Below are positions 10,277 to 20,161 of a stretch of 64,000 nucleotides of DNA, piece after piece. How positions within the stretch are numbered: the stretch's first letter is position 1; every line of letters begins with the position of its first letter. The notes under the pieces were generated by a model. The model worked only from the letters and a program-made list of their open reading frames with translations, was not told where the DNA came from and made no database searches. Made by a program: the position numbers and the translations under genes. Source of the DNA: Pegoplata infirma (taxonomy: Eukaryota > Arthropoda > Insecta > Diptera > Anthomyiidae); NCBI GenBank assembly GCA_963921195.1, contig OY992537.1, forward strand, positions 76,762,894 through 76,826,893, given 5' to 3'.

Positions 10277-11934
10277 TGACTCCTTCGGATCTTAAAAATA
10301 ACGACCTTTGGTGGCACGGCCCTGAGTGGCTCAAATTAGAGAGAGCAATGTGGCCCAAAAGTTCGAGTGAATTTGAAACTTCTGTTGAAATTAAAAGGGC
10401 CATGGCTCATGTAGCTAGATCGTCCTCAACGGAGGATATATTGGATCGTTTCTCCTGTTTTGCTAGAGCGATTCATGTAATTGCATATATGTATCGATTT
10501 ATTAATCGAACTAGAAAAATTCATCATGGCGATGTTTCATACAGGTCGCTCAGAGTTTCCGCTCAGGAGTTAGTGTTTGTAAGAAAACGGCTGTTTTATG
10601 TGTCCCAAATAATTCACTTTCCAGACGAAATAGGCTGCTTGTCAAAAAACAAAAAGTTAGATTCTCGTAGCCCTTTAGTGACTCTTACACCGTATGTGGA
10701 TAAAGACGGAATCATTCGTGCTAACGGTCGGCTAGGCTCTACGACAAGTTTGTCTTATAATGAACGGCACCCCATAATTTTAGCTTATAAAAGCAGGCTA
10801 GCTCGTTTATATATCGAATTTGTTCACAAGTTAGTCCAGCATGGTGGCCCTCGTTTAGTCCTTAACACTATTCGTCAAGAATGTTGGATTTTGAAAGCAC
10901 AAAACCTTATTAAAACTTGCATTCACAACTGCAAAATTTGTGTTCTACATCGGAAAAAACTTCAAGGTCAAATTATGGCAGCCCTTCCCGATGAAAGAAC
11001 CACCATTAGTCGTCCATTCGCGAACACAGGTGTCGATTTTGCGGGCCCCTTTGAGATCAAAAGCTTCACAGGTCGTTACTGTAGGATCACGAAAGGCTAC
11101 GTTTGCTTGTTTGTCTGTTTCTCAACAAAGGCAATTCATTTGGAACCTGTCAGTGACCTGTCGACCCCTGCCTTTATGGCCGCTTTGGCTCGATTCGTGG
11201 CTCGTCGTGGTTGTCCTAGTAAAATCTTTTCCGATAATGGTAGAAACTTCGTCGGTGCGGCACGCGAGATCGATTCAAACTTTAAAAAACATATCGCTGA
11301 ACTCAGCGATCTTGCCGTCTGTAAATATGGTCACCAGCGATTGTCGTGGCACTTTATACCTGCTGCGGCCCCACATATGGGTGGCCTGTGGGAGGCGGGG
11401 GTTAAGAGCTTCAAAACCCATTTCCGAAAAATGTCTGGGCAGCTCAAGTATACATTCGAAGAGTTTTCAACCCTACTAGCAACTATAGAAGCGTGTCTCA
11501 ACTCTCGGCCATTGAGTCCACTTTCGGAAAATGTTGAAGATCAGTCGGCCCTTACACCGGGCCATTTTCTTATTGGTTCCACCATTTTGTCTCCTGCGGA
11601 ACCAGAGGAAACGCAACCGGCAGTTAGCATCTTAAACCGCTGGCGAAAAGTAAAGGCTACGCAGCAAGAGTTCTGTAGGCGCTGGAAGGAGGAGTATCTG
11701 AAAGAGTTGCACAAGCGTAACAAATGGCAGTCTCCTCAAATAGACCTCCAAGAAAATGATGTGGTGGTTCTTAAAAATGAGCCAACTTGTCCTACTGACT
11801 GGCGTTTAGGTCGCGTCGTAAAAACATATCGTGGTTCGGACGACAGAGTACGCGTCGTGGATCTTAAAACGCAAAATGGTTTGATTACTCGACCAATTCA
11901 CAAACTGGTACTTTTACCTCGTAGCCACGAATAA
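10277..11934 (+). pseudogene. Second pol fragment: intact integrase and C-terminal domain, no gag/RT
   Basis: An open frame of about 550 codons starting inside the former RNase H/integrase linker (TPSDLKNND), with no proper start codon of its own. It holds the integrase zinc region (H..H, then CIHNCKIC), the DDE core with GVDFAGPF, FSDNGRNF and GLWEAGVKSF, and the DUF5641-like C-terminus (PGHFLIG, DVVVL, RPIHKLVLL). It ends TAA at 11932. Unlike the upstream copy, all three catalytic residues are present. It is a fragment by origin. An internal ATG could in principle give a free integrase, but nothing shows this. Confidence 0.85.
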
Positions 11935-12006
11935 TTCGTATTTCATCCTTACTATCATTTATATATTTTCCTTCGCAAAATAAACTAAACTAATTTTTCA
12001 TTGCAG
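11935..12006 (+). promoter_or_regulatory. Branch point, polypyrimidine tract and 3' splice acceptor before the extra ORF
   Basis: ACTAAACTAATTTTTCATTGCAG ends at 12006, here read as CTAAC/CTAAT-type branch words, a T-rich tract and a TTGCAG acceptor. The ATG of the next ORF follows 10 bp later. The position matches the env-type splice acceptor of env-bearing insect LTR elements. The donor is proposed at 4627. Confidence 0.6.
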
Positions 12007-12015
12007 TACTTCAAC

Positions 12016-12750
12016 ATGTTTAACGGCCTCTTTAACGCCAACTATGCGTGTCCCCTGTGCAACAGACTCCACGCCATACGACAATGTACCAGATTTATGG
12101 TGATGGACCTTGAAAGCAAGTTGAAAGCAGTGGCCTTTCATTCAATATGCCCAAATTGCTTGGCACAGACTCACCTACGCCCGGCCTGTCGAAGCCTTGA
12201 CCGTTGCCGTCGTTGTATGCAGGACCACAACAGCTGGCTACATCCGCTACCTCGTAACCGAATCTGGTTTCAAATGACCGCTCAGGTACGCATCATCACA
12301 ATGCCAGGAGGTCGCAGCCAAATCACACGCGTGCTGATCGACCCTAACGCAGCCAGATCATCCATTACTGCTGATGAGGCCGAGCGGTTGAACTGCGATG
12401 TTCACCGCAACCGTACCACGGTAACTGTTTACCACCGTCGTTTAGATAAACGCCAAATTGTAGTAAATTGCGCGGTAGAACAAGAATCGTACGGGTATAG
12501 CCCGATTCAACGTATTGACCGTGAGTGGAATCGCACACAAGCCCAACTGGCTGATATTCCCGACGCCGACAAATGGTGGTCCGAAAAACGACGCTACTTC
12601 ATGGTACTGGGTGCTGATGTCACGAAACAGATTTTTATTGGTGCAGCTCATGGTCGCCCTGGCGAAATCTACTCCCAAGAAACTGTGCTGGGTACAGTAT
12701 ATTTTGGCGAAGGAAAAGTGGTCCCATATGACCCAAGACTAGAAGGATGA
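12016..12750 (+). CDS. Extra BEL ORF: Gag-nucleocapsid zinc knuckles plus A16-like protease, in the env position
   Basis: 244 codons from ATG 12016 to TGA 12748, downstream of pol and behind a splice acceptor. The N-terminal third has three cysteine/histidine clusters in the same order as Gag of this element: CPLC..H..C, CPNCLAQTHLRPAC (perfect CX2CX4HX4C) and CRRCMQDHNSWLH. Then come VLIDPNAARSSI, parallel to LIDPCSDESFI of the Gag-Pol protease, and YFMVLGAD with QETVLGTVYFGEG, parallel to the LLGGD and QETIFGWIV blocks. It therefore reads as a short diverged NC-protease paralogue, not Env: no signal peptide or membrane segment is visible. Codon use looks more GC-rich than gag-pol. Function is unknown. 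RNA binding or a dominant modifier of the particle would be guesses. Confidence 0.75.
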   Translation: MFNGLFNANYACPLCNRLHAIRQCTRFMVMDLESKLKAVAFHSICPNCLAQTHLRPACRSLDRCRRCMQDHNSWLHPLPRNRIWFQMTAQVRIITMPGGRSQITRVLIDPNAARSSITADEAERLNCDVHRNRTTVTVYHRRLDKRQIVVNCAVEQESYGYSPIQRIDREWNRTQAQLADIPDADKWWSEKRRYFMVLGADVTKQIFIGAAHGRPGEIYSQETVLGTVYFGEGKVVPYDPRLEG

Positions 12751-13075
12751 AGCTACGTGTCCCTATCTTAAAATATTTAAGTACAAACATTTTTTTTATT
12801 CGTATACCTGAATTTACATTAATTTTAAGCCTTCGCGCTTTTGCTTTGTATAACTCTTAAAGACTGAATTTTTTTCATGTATTATTTTCTTTTTTTTTGT
12901 ATGACTAAACATACGTAATTTTCAATTTGTCATCAATTTTCACTCATATCGTCTTGGATATAAGTCATTGAATTATCATTTTTTTTTTTTTCATTATATT
13001 ATATTTTTTATTTTTCTGTTTCAACTTAAAACTCCTTTTGTAGTTCGTTGCACCGTGGCTGCAAGGCCGGCGGTA
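12751..13075 (+). other. BEL 3' untranslated region
   Basis: T-rich non-coding sequence between the extra ORF and the 3' LTR. The expected polypurine tract is weak: the LTR is preceded by GGCTGCAAGGCCGGCGGTA, which is only partly purine-rich. The open frame at 12968-13249 runs into the LTR and has no features. Confidence 0.6.
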
Positions 13076-13616
13076 TGTTTACGTGGGACAATTGTAGTTA
13101 GACGCTTCATTGTATTTGCACTTGTCCCGCGTAGACTTCCCCGGTGGGTAACACGTCTGGCATCACTGTTGGGTAGTAAGTGTGGTGGGTTGGCGATCAA
13201 CACTGTTTTTGCATATTCTTATTTTTTGCTATACACACACACACACTAACTAACCAACATTCAGCAAAATAAAACGGTATCGACTATAGAAAAGAAGTTT
13301 GGTGTTAAATAAAAAAGTTCTTTTTATATTCTTCATATTCTTGCTGCACACGCACATGGTGCATTAACAAACGTAAAAAAAATCTTATAAGAATACTTTA
13401 AGTTATAAAATAAAAATTGAATTGTCTCATCAATGTAAATATAAACAACACAAAAGGTGGTGGTTTTATTTAAACAAAAATTCAAATTGGAAAACTGTAT
13501 ACAAACACACTGGGCCACTGCAAGCAAAATATCCGACCACGTATACGTTGAGTGAGCCACGGAATCTCACCAGATCATCTTCGAAGGTTACATCTACTCA
13601 GCCCGTCAAGGTAACA
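13076..13616 (+). repeat. 3' LTR of the BEL element
   Basis: 541 bp, TGTTTACGTG to GGTAACA, apparently identical to the 5' LTR at 3951-4491. It is followed by the ATTGT duplication at 13617-13621. Confidence 0.92.
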
Positions 13617-13735
13617 ATTGTTTAATTTGGCTAAAAACTTTAAACATAGTGTTTTTAGACCAATACGAACCATAATTTTCCCGGCGATCGAAGAAATTTG
13701 AAAATAATCGTTATTCGTGCCACCCTAATAATCAT
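13617..13735. repeat. Right half of the foldback target, after the BEL insertion
   Basis: Starts with the second ATTGT, then TTTGGCTAAAAACTTTAAAC and TAGACCAATACGAACCATAATT, which is the reverse complement of the 3320-3370 arm. It ends near a GTGCCACCCTAATAATC word that may be a terminal repeat. Confidence 0.55.
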
Positions 13736-13739
13736 ATAT

Positions 13740-14095
13740 GTATTCTCATTTTCTCAGAATCTGAAAAATTTTCTGCTCGAAAAATGTGTCAGAATTTGAA
13801 ACTTTTTCTATACGAAAAATGTGTCAGAATCTGAAACATTTTTTACACGAAAATTGTGACAAATTATGAATCATTTTCTATACGGAAAATGTGTCAGAAT
13901 CTGAAACATTGTCTATACGAAAAATGTGTCTGAATATGAAACTTTTTTATGCGAAAAATATCTTAGGACCTTAAACTTTTTCTATACGAGAAATGTTTCA
14001 GAACATGAAACTTTTTCGATACGAAAAATGTCAATCCTTTTCTATACGTGAAATTCCTTAGAATCTAAAACTTTTTATGTAGGAAGAATTTCTTC
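13740..14095. repeat. 40-bp minisatellite (CTATACGAAAAATGTGTCAGAATCTGAAAC type)
   Basis: Successive degenerate units of about 38-45 bp alternate TCTATACGAAAAATG and TCAGAATCTGAAAC. The same family recurs at 37600-37905, 38825-39135, 59815-60365 and 61095-61640. Confidence 0.75.
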
Positions 14096-14097
14096 TA

Positions 14098-14788
14098 TAC
14101 CCAGGAAAATTTTTTAGAACCGATTCTGATAACAGTTGTTCTAGAACAGGTTCTTCGGTAATCATACACCATTACACTTTAATTATTCAGAACAAGTTAA
14201 GTGAAAATTATTATGCAGCTAGTTCTCTGCAATCAAAGTTTCATTTTGGTTCCCGGGAATTAAAAAAAATATTTGTCAAAAAAATTAAAAAAAATAATAC
14301 CATTTTTTTTAACCTAGAAAATTACACGAAATTCTATTAAATTATCAGGATATAATCGTGAAAATTGTTGATACAAAGGTAAGTAAATTAAATTTTGATT
14401 GTCTGGGTCGGGTAAAATACTAATAAAATCATGTTTTCCATTTTTGTTTGCAGAAAATCCATGTTGTGGTATATCATTACCCAGCAAAATTTTCGGTTGC
14501 AAAGAACCAATAGTGGAAAAATTTATACTTCCTAAGAACCTGTTCTAATTGTTGTGCAACACCGATTCTTTTTACAAAGGGATTGTCCCAAAAGCAACAG
14601 GTGTTTGTAAGCAAAATTAGAACATATTTTTGTTCCTCGGAATCGGTTCTAGAAGAAATATTTGGAACAGAAATGATAATTAAAGAAATATTTTGAATTG
14701 CATTAATTTATTAAGAATTAGAACAGGTTCATGGGAAGTATAAGCTGTTCCACAATCGGTTCTTTGCAACCGAAAATAAATCTGGGTA
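14098..14788. mobile_element. Foldback/MITE with TACCCAG ends
   Basis: Starts TACCCAGG and ends CTGGGTA. Inside, about 14479-14560 (TTTTCGGTTGCAAAGAACC...AACCTGTTCT) is the reverse complement of about 14690-14788. The left end is a shortened version of the same arm. It is non-coding. The minus-strand frame at 14314-14502 looks accidental. Confidence 0.6.
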
Positions 14789-15133
14789 GTGTAAAACGGA
14801 GACATGATAATGAAAAATAAAGCCTAGTTTTTCGTGTAAGCGAATTTTTTTCGCTCATACCTGGGTTCGTGCTCCATGTGCCCTAATGGTTAAAACGGTA
14901 CTACAGATGAAAGGTTTTCATAGTTCATAAAATTTACAAATTTTAAAATTTCCGAAAAAAAAATTACAATAGTCTGCATCACAGGGTCAGTATTAGCGAA
15001 ATTTTCTAATTAAATCGCAGACACAAAAACTTTTTGCAAACTTGTTTAGGGTTTTAATGCAAAAATTTTATTAAAATGTTCGTAGGAAAATTTTTGGCAT
15101 TTTTACTATTTTATTCCCGAAAATAACAGTAAT
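14789..15133. other. AT-rich spacer, no gene seen
   Basis: No conserved coding or RNA features were recognised. Confidence 0.4.
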
Positions 15134-15148
15134 GGGGCAATTGATGTA

Positions 15149-15220
15149 GGTTAGGTTGTAAGTGGCTGCTGAAGTTTTACGTCAACATACGTAGACTCTG
15201 AGGTCCATTGTGATACCACG
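15149..15220 (-). mobile_element. 72-bp LINE 3' tail with 15-bp target duplication
   Basis: GGGGCAATTGATGTA occurs exactly at 15134-15148 and 15221-15235, flanking a 72-bp insert. Read on the minus strand the insert ends in CAACCTAACC, like the CCTAACCTAACC tail of the LINE at 58259-58741. This is a very short 5'-truncated non-LTR insertion. Confidence 0.65.
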
Positions 15221-15487
15221 GGGGCAATTGATGTATCAAGGCTCGGAAATTAATCTCGTAAATAAAAAAAATAAATATATTAAAAAATGTGCTATAAAAT
15301 GTCTCTCTTATGTTTATTAAACACCGTTTAAGTGTCAGCTTAAACTTTTATTTACTCTCTAAAAAACCCACTACTTTTCATTAATATTCCAAACTTTTAA
15401 AAGTTTTAAGCGTCCGCTTTTTCACCTTAATGTACGTTTAAATAGCTGATTTTAATCTTACACACCTACAGTGACAATCGAAGAGTG

Positions 15488-15523
15488 CTGACGATGGAAG
15501 GGTGGCTTCTTCCGAAAGCTGTC
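15488..15523 (+). ncRNA. Hammerhead-like core, degenerate
   Basis: CTGACGA, then a 5-bp stem GGAAG/CTTCC, then GAAA, followed by GTC at 15521. This is the order of a type I hammerhead core (CUGANGA, stem II, GAAA, NUH). Stem I pairs poorly and stem III is not clear, so it may be a decayed copy or chance. Confidence 0.35.
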
Positions 15524-15880
15524 GACATCTCCACTTAGCCTGTGTTGTCAATTAATTTTTTTCAGATTTTCTCATTGTACAACAAAAATAATTATTTCTC
15601 AGAAATAATTAATATGGACTCAAACCGAAATAAATAAAACTTAAGTTATAAAATATAAAGTCCAACAATAAATAAAACAGAATTAATAGTTTTATTTATT
15701 TTTATATTAAAAAAAAAATAATAATTCGTAATTTCGCTTAATTTTAAAATTTAATTTTTGAATTAAAAACACAAAAATATTTGTGAAATAAATGGAAAAG
15801 TATTTTTTTCAGTCCTAACATTTTCTTAAAATATAGCTACCCCTTATCAGCAACCTTTAAGACGGTCGCAATACATTTTT
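15524..15880. other. AT-rich spacer, no gene seen
   Basis: Long A/T runs only. No coding, RNA or terminal-repeat signal was found. Confidence 0.4.
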
Positions 15881-16340
15881 TTCATTTTTCATAAATTTCT
15901 TTTAAACACAAAAGATATCTTGTAAAAATACCAAAAAACCGTCGTAAAATAGTTTTTTGCTACCTCCAATTTTTCGAAAGTTCCTAGTAAAAAGTACAAT
16001 TTTATTAGGAAAAATCTTGTAAAATAACAAACAATTTACAAGCTTTTTACCAATAAAATTGTAAATTTACAAATTTTTTGACGCAATAAAAATTACAAGA
16101 ACTTTTCGTGATTTTAATAAATTTTGTGCTACCTTCTATTTTACGAGAATTTATAGTAAAAATTACGAGCTTCTTTGTAATTTTACAAGTTTTTAACTAA
16201 TAAAATGGTAAATTTACAACTTTTTGAATATTTGATACTTACAAGGAATTTTCGTGACTCAAATAGATATTTTTTGTAAAATTACCTTGTAAATATGTAC
16301 ATTTACGAACAAAATTTAAAATTACAAAGAAAAATTTAAA
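15881..16340. repeat. Degenerate repeats of the TTACCAATAAAATTGTAAATTTACAA type
   Basis: Repeated words such as ACCAATAAAATTGTAAATTT and CTACCTYCWATTTT, in the style of the interior of the CACTC-ended foldback at 60366-61094. This is probably a related fragment without clear ends. Confidence 0.45.
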
Positions 16341-16790
16341 TTTCAATCAAAATTTTTTTTTTTTAAGAGCAAGGAAATCTGTTAAATATTGGTAATTAGC
16401 AATTATAATTTGTGTATAGTAATTTGAAAAGTTTTTTTTTTTGTGTATTTAATGAGCTTCTACCGGTCCAATATTGAGTTCTATAACGATCAATATTGAG
16501 ATTGACACCCATTAATTTTTACCCCAAAAAATATTTTTAAAATATTTTTTTTTTGTATAGCTGTATCGCCGAATTTTCATGTCATTAATATTCCGGCGAT
16601 ACATAAAAAATATGATTATCTGGCGATTTTGTCCTATTACTGCCAAGACGAATCGCGGTATGTACTGCTATCGGGTAACAGTTTCTCCCGAAAGGTATTC
16701 CGCCGTCGATCCGATTTCGATAATTGCAGCAATAAAATTTATCTTCTCGGGAATGCACAGGCGAATCCATGTCGTAACGTTTTGAATTAT
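16341..16790. other. Unassigned sequence, open on both strands
   Basis: 16579-16845 is open on both strands (68 and 86 codons) with somewhat higher GC. The predicted peptides match no family I recognise, and overlap with a repeat end argues against a gene. Confidence 0.3.
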
Positions 16791-16850
16791 TGATACTCAC
16801 GGAATGACAAAGTGAGTATTCCCCCATACTGTGGTTGGAGGGCATACAAA
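16791..16850 (-). mobile_element. mini-me-like end fragment
   Basis: CGGAATGACAAAGTGAGTAT followed by CATACTGTGGTTGGAGGG is nearly the same as the end of the element at 50323-51000. Confidence 0.65.
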
Positions 16851-17204
16851 ATTAGATCATCTTTAATTTTTGCAACCACTGTGCATTGTTAAAATATTAA
16901 ATGATGCCAAGTAGTAAGTTGCAGAAGCAAATAGTGACAAAAAATACAAAAAACGATATGAAAACGTATATTATACTATAGGAAATTGTTAAATACCTAA
17001 AAGTAATTATTTACAGAAGAAACGATGAAAAAAGGGTGTCAGCATTTAATTATTTAAAAAGAGTTTTCCGGAAATTATGCTCATACAAATGTTTTATATA
17101 TTACAATGATATATTACATGCATAAGATAGAAATAGTGTGGTTAAAACATGAAATTTAATTTGAAAATACATAAACCAACATTAGGGATAAAACAATTTT
17201 ACAT
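16851..17204. other. AT-rich spacer, no gene seen
   Basis: Nothing supported beyond AT-rich sequence between two mini-me-like fragments. Confidence 0.4.
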
Positions 17205-17350
17205 TTTTATATACTTCAGCCACAATGTATTGGTAAAGTCACTTTGTCATTCCTAGTGTAACGTAACGAAATAAATTGGTCAAGGATCTAATAAACTATA
17301 TGCTTTTGATCTATGATCGATTTAGAAACCACGATTCAAAACTGAAATTT
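17205..17350 (+). mobile_element. mini-me-like 5' fragment, diverged
   Basis: CAGCCACAATGTATTGGTAA, TCACTTTGTCATTCCTAGTG and ATCTATGATCGATTTAGA follow the order of the full copies at 1728 and 47868. The GTCY block is lost. Confidence 0.5.
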
Positions 17351-17504
17351 CTAGCAACACAGTTTTAATCGGACGGATACAATTTCCTCCGAAATATGGT
17401 TTTATAAATTTATATAAACTAATTTTTATTATGACAAAATGTCGATAAAAACTGATCTTAGCGATCTATTTTTCGGATCAGTGCTGATCTTTCAAATCTC
17501 GTCA

Positions 17505-18020
17505 AAAATTGATGAAAAAAAAAAATATTGATGAAAAAAAAAATTGATGAAAAAAATATTGATGGAAAAAAATATTGATGAAAAAAAAAATGGTGATAAA
17601 AATATTGATGAGACAAAAAAATATTGATGAAAAAAAAATAGTGATAAAAAAAAAAATATTGATGAAAAAAATAATTTTGATGAAAAAAAAAAAATATTTA
17701 TGAAACAAAAAAATATTGATAAAAAAAATTGATGAAAAATAAATATTGATGAAAAAAAATATTGATGAAAAAAAAATATTGATACAAAAAAATATTGATG
17801 AAAAAAAAAATATTGATGAAAAAAACTATTGATGAAAAAAATAATATTGATACAAAAAAATATTGATGAAAAAAAAAATATGGATGAAAAAAAAATTATT
17901 TATGAAAAAAAATATTGATGAAAAAAATATTGATGAAAATAATATTGTGAAAAAAAATATTGATGAAAAAAAAATTTTGATTAAAAAAATATTGATGAAA
18001 AAAAAAAATTGATGCAAAAT
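17505..18020 (-). repeat. A-rich minisatellite (AAAAATATTGATGA)n
   Basis: Tandem 13-18 bp units of ATTGATGAAAAAAAA. On the minus strand it reads TTTTTCATCAATATT, as in the arrays at 35345-36420 and 38150-38650. It belongs to family X and produces spurious Phe-rich frames. Confidence 0.8.
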
Positions 18021-18205
18021 AATTTTGTTACATTTTATTCACCAGCTGGTGAATTATTTTCCAAGTTACAAACCCAAGTTACTACATTTTTCGGTTTTAA
18101 GAAAATGAAAACAGTAATTCCAATTTTCTTTTTTGTTAATCGCTTATATAGCTTATATAGTCAAACTGAGGTGGCTTCCTGCAACTTTTTTAAAATTAGA
18201 CACCA
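18021..18205 (-). repeat. Family X unique segment, interrupted
   Basis: Contains TTCACCAGCTGGTGAA and, on the minus strand, TGGTGTCTAATTTTAAAAAA, the same order as 34583-35340 and 37905-38120. It stops at TTAGACACCA where the CCCGAG element starts and resumes at 26407 (CAGACTAAAAACATTATC). Confidence 0.7.
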
Positions 18206-18959
18206 CCCGAGTAAAAATAAACATATATAACAATATATAACTTGATACAAACATAATCTATATATATAAAAGAGTGTGGTGACTGACTGATTGGCAATAA
18301 TCATCGCCCAGCCCAAACCGCTGAAGCTAGAGACTTGAAATTTGGAATGTAGGTTCGGCTCCCGACAAAACCACCCACTAAGAAGGGATTTTTGGAAATT
18401 CCGATTCTAAGGGGGGCAAAAGGGGGAAAATAGGGCCCTTTAGGGGATTTTGTATCTTTTGAACCAATAGTCCTAGAAACTTCAAATTTGAACTCTAGGA
18501 TCCTCTCGCGGAAATAAAATTTCGGAAAATTTTTTTTTGGAAAATTCCGCCTTCAAGGGGGGAAAAAGGGGGAAATAGGGAAAATTGTTACATTTTTTAT
18601 ATTCTAAACAAATGCTCCCAGAAACTTGAAATTTGAAGTCTAGGACCCTCTCGCGGAAATAACATTTTGGAAAAAGTAATATTTTGAAAATTCCGTTTCT
18701 AAGGTGGGGGGGGGGAGGGGGAAAATAGGGCAAGTTGGTACATTTTGTATCTTCTGAACTAATGGTCCTACAATCTTGAAATTTTGAATGTAGGATACTC
18801 TCACGGAAATAACATTTTGAAAAAAGTACTTTTTTGAAAATTCCGGTTTTAAGGGGGACAAAAAGGGGGAAAATAGGGCAATTTGGTGAATTTTGAACTA
18901 ATGGTCCTAGAAACTAGATATTTGAACTATAGTATCCTCTCGGGAAAAAAACATTTTTT

Positions 18960-19540
18960 TTACTAAAATTTTTTCACTCAAAATTTTTTTTCACTCAAAA
19001 TTTTTTTTTTCACTCAAAATTTTTTTTCACTCAAAATTTTTTTTCTCTCAAAATTTTTTTTCACTCAAAACTTTTTTGCTCAAAATTTTTTTTCACTCAA
19101 AATTTTTTTTTCACTCAAAATTTTTTTTTCACTCAAAATTTTTTTTTACTCAAAATTTTTTTTCACTCAAATTTTTTTTCACTCATAATTTTTTTTCACT
19201 CAAAATTTTTTTACACTCAAAATTTTTTTTCACTCAATTTTTTTTCACTCAAAATTTTTTCACTCAAAATTTTTTTTCACTCAAAATTTTTTTTCACTCA
19301 AAATTTTTTTTCACTCAAAAATTTTTTTTCACTCAATTTTTTTTACTAAAAATTTTTTTGACTCAATTTACATTACTAAAAATTTTTTTGACTCAATTGT
19401 ATTTTATTTTTCAGTTTTTTTACTCAATTTTTTTACTTAAATTTTTTACTTAGAAGGTGTTTTCACCCAAATTTTTTTTACTCAATTTTTTTTTTACTCA
19501 AAATTTTTTTCGCTTAATTTTTTGACTCAAATTTTTTACT
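18960..19540 (+). repeat. T-rich minisatellite (TTTTTTTTCACTCAAAA)n in the Helitron
   Basis: About thirty 15-18 bp units, mutating late into ACTAAAAATTTTTTTGACTC. The apparent 125-codon Phe-rich frame here is an artefact of the repeat. Confidence 0.85.
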
Positions 19541-20161
19541 AAATGGGGAAAAAGGGCAATTTGGTACATGTTCTATCTTTTGACCTAATGGTCCTAGAAA
19601 CTTAAAGTTTGGACTATAAGATCCTCTAACGGAAAAAACATTCTGAAACAAAGTTTTTTTTTAATTCTGGTTCTAGGTATAGGTACATTTGTATCTTCTG
19701 AACTAATGGTCCTAGAAACTTAAAAATTTGGACTATATGATCCTCTCACGGAATTTATGTTCTGAAGAAAGTATTTTTTGAAAATTTTTCATTCAAATTT
19801 GGGGGGTGGGGAAATAGGACGATTTTGAACATTTTCTATATTGTGAACTAATGGTCACAGAAACCTGAAATTTGGACTATAGGAACCTCTCGCGGAAATA
19901 ATATTCTGAAGAAAGTACTTTTTTAAAAAGGCACTTCTTTGGTACATATTCTTTTTTCTGACCTAATGGTTCTAGATACTTAAAGTTTGGACTATAAAAA
20001 ACATTCCGAAACAAAGTTTTTTTTTTCAATTCCGCTTCTAGGGTGGAAAAGGGGGATAATAGGACAATTTGGTACACTTTGTATGTTCTGAACTAATTTT
20101 CACAAAAACTTAAAAATTTTGACTATGGGATCCTTCGCGGAAATAACATTGTAAAGAAAAT

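Larger units (their letters stand above)
3951..13616 (+). mobile_element. BEL/Pao LTR retrotransposon, young but internally rearranged
   Basis: Two 541-bp LTRs (TG...CA), a 5-bp duplication, and Gag-Pol with the BEL/Pao order: gag, zinc knuckles, A16-like protease, RT with YVDD, RNase H, integrase, C-terminal DUF5641-like region. The interior is a composite: leader, gag-pol to 10077, partial LTR plus leader (10078-10276), a second 3' half of pol (10277-11934), an extra ORF (12016-12750) and the 3' LTR. The LTRs look identical by eye, so insertion is recent. As it stands no single ORF encodes all functions. RT and a full integrase are present, but on different ORFs. Confidence 0.93.

Noticed and set aside
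12016..12750. Calling the extra BEL ORF an envelope gene because of its position
   Set aside because: No signal peptide, membrane segment or fusion motif. Zinc knuckles and protease-like blocks instead.
19076..19453. 125-codon Phe/Ser/Lys-rich frame
   Set aside because: Translation of the TTTTTTTTCACTCAAAA minisatellite. The same reasoning removes frames at 17502-18017, 35462-35662 and 38355-38687.
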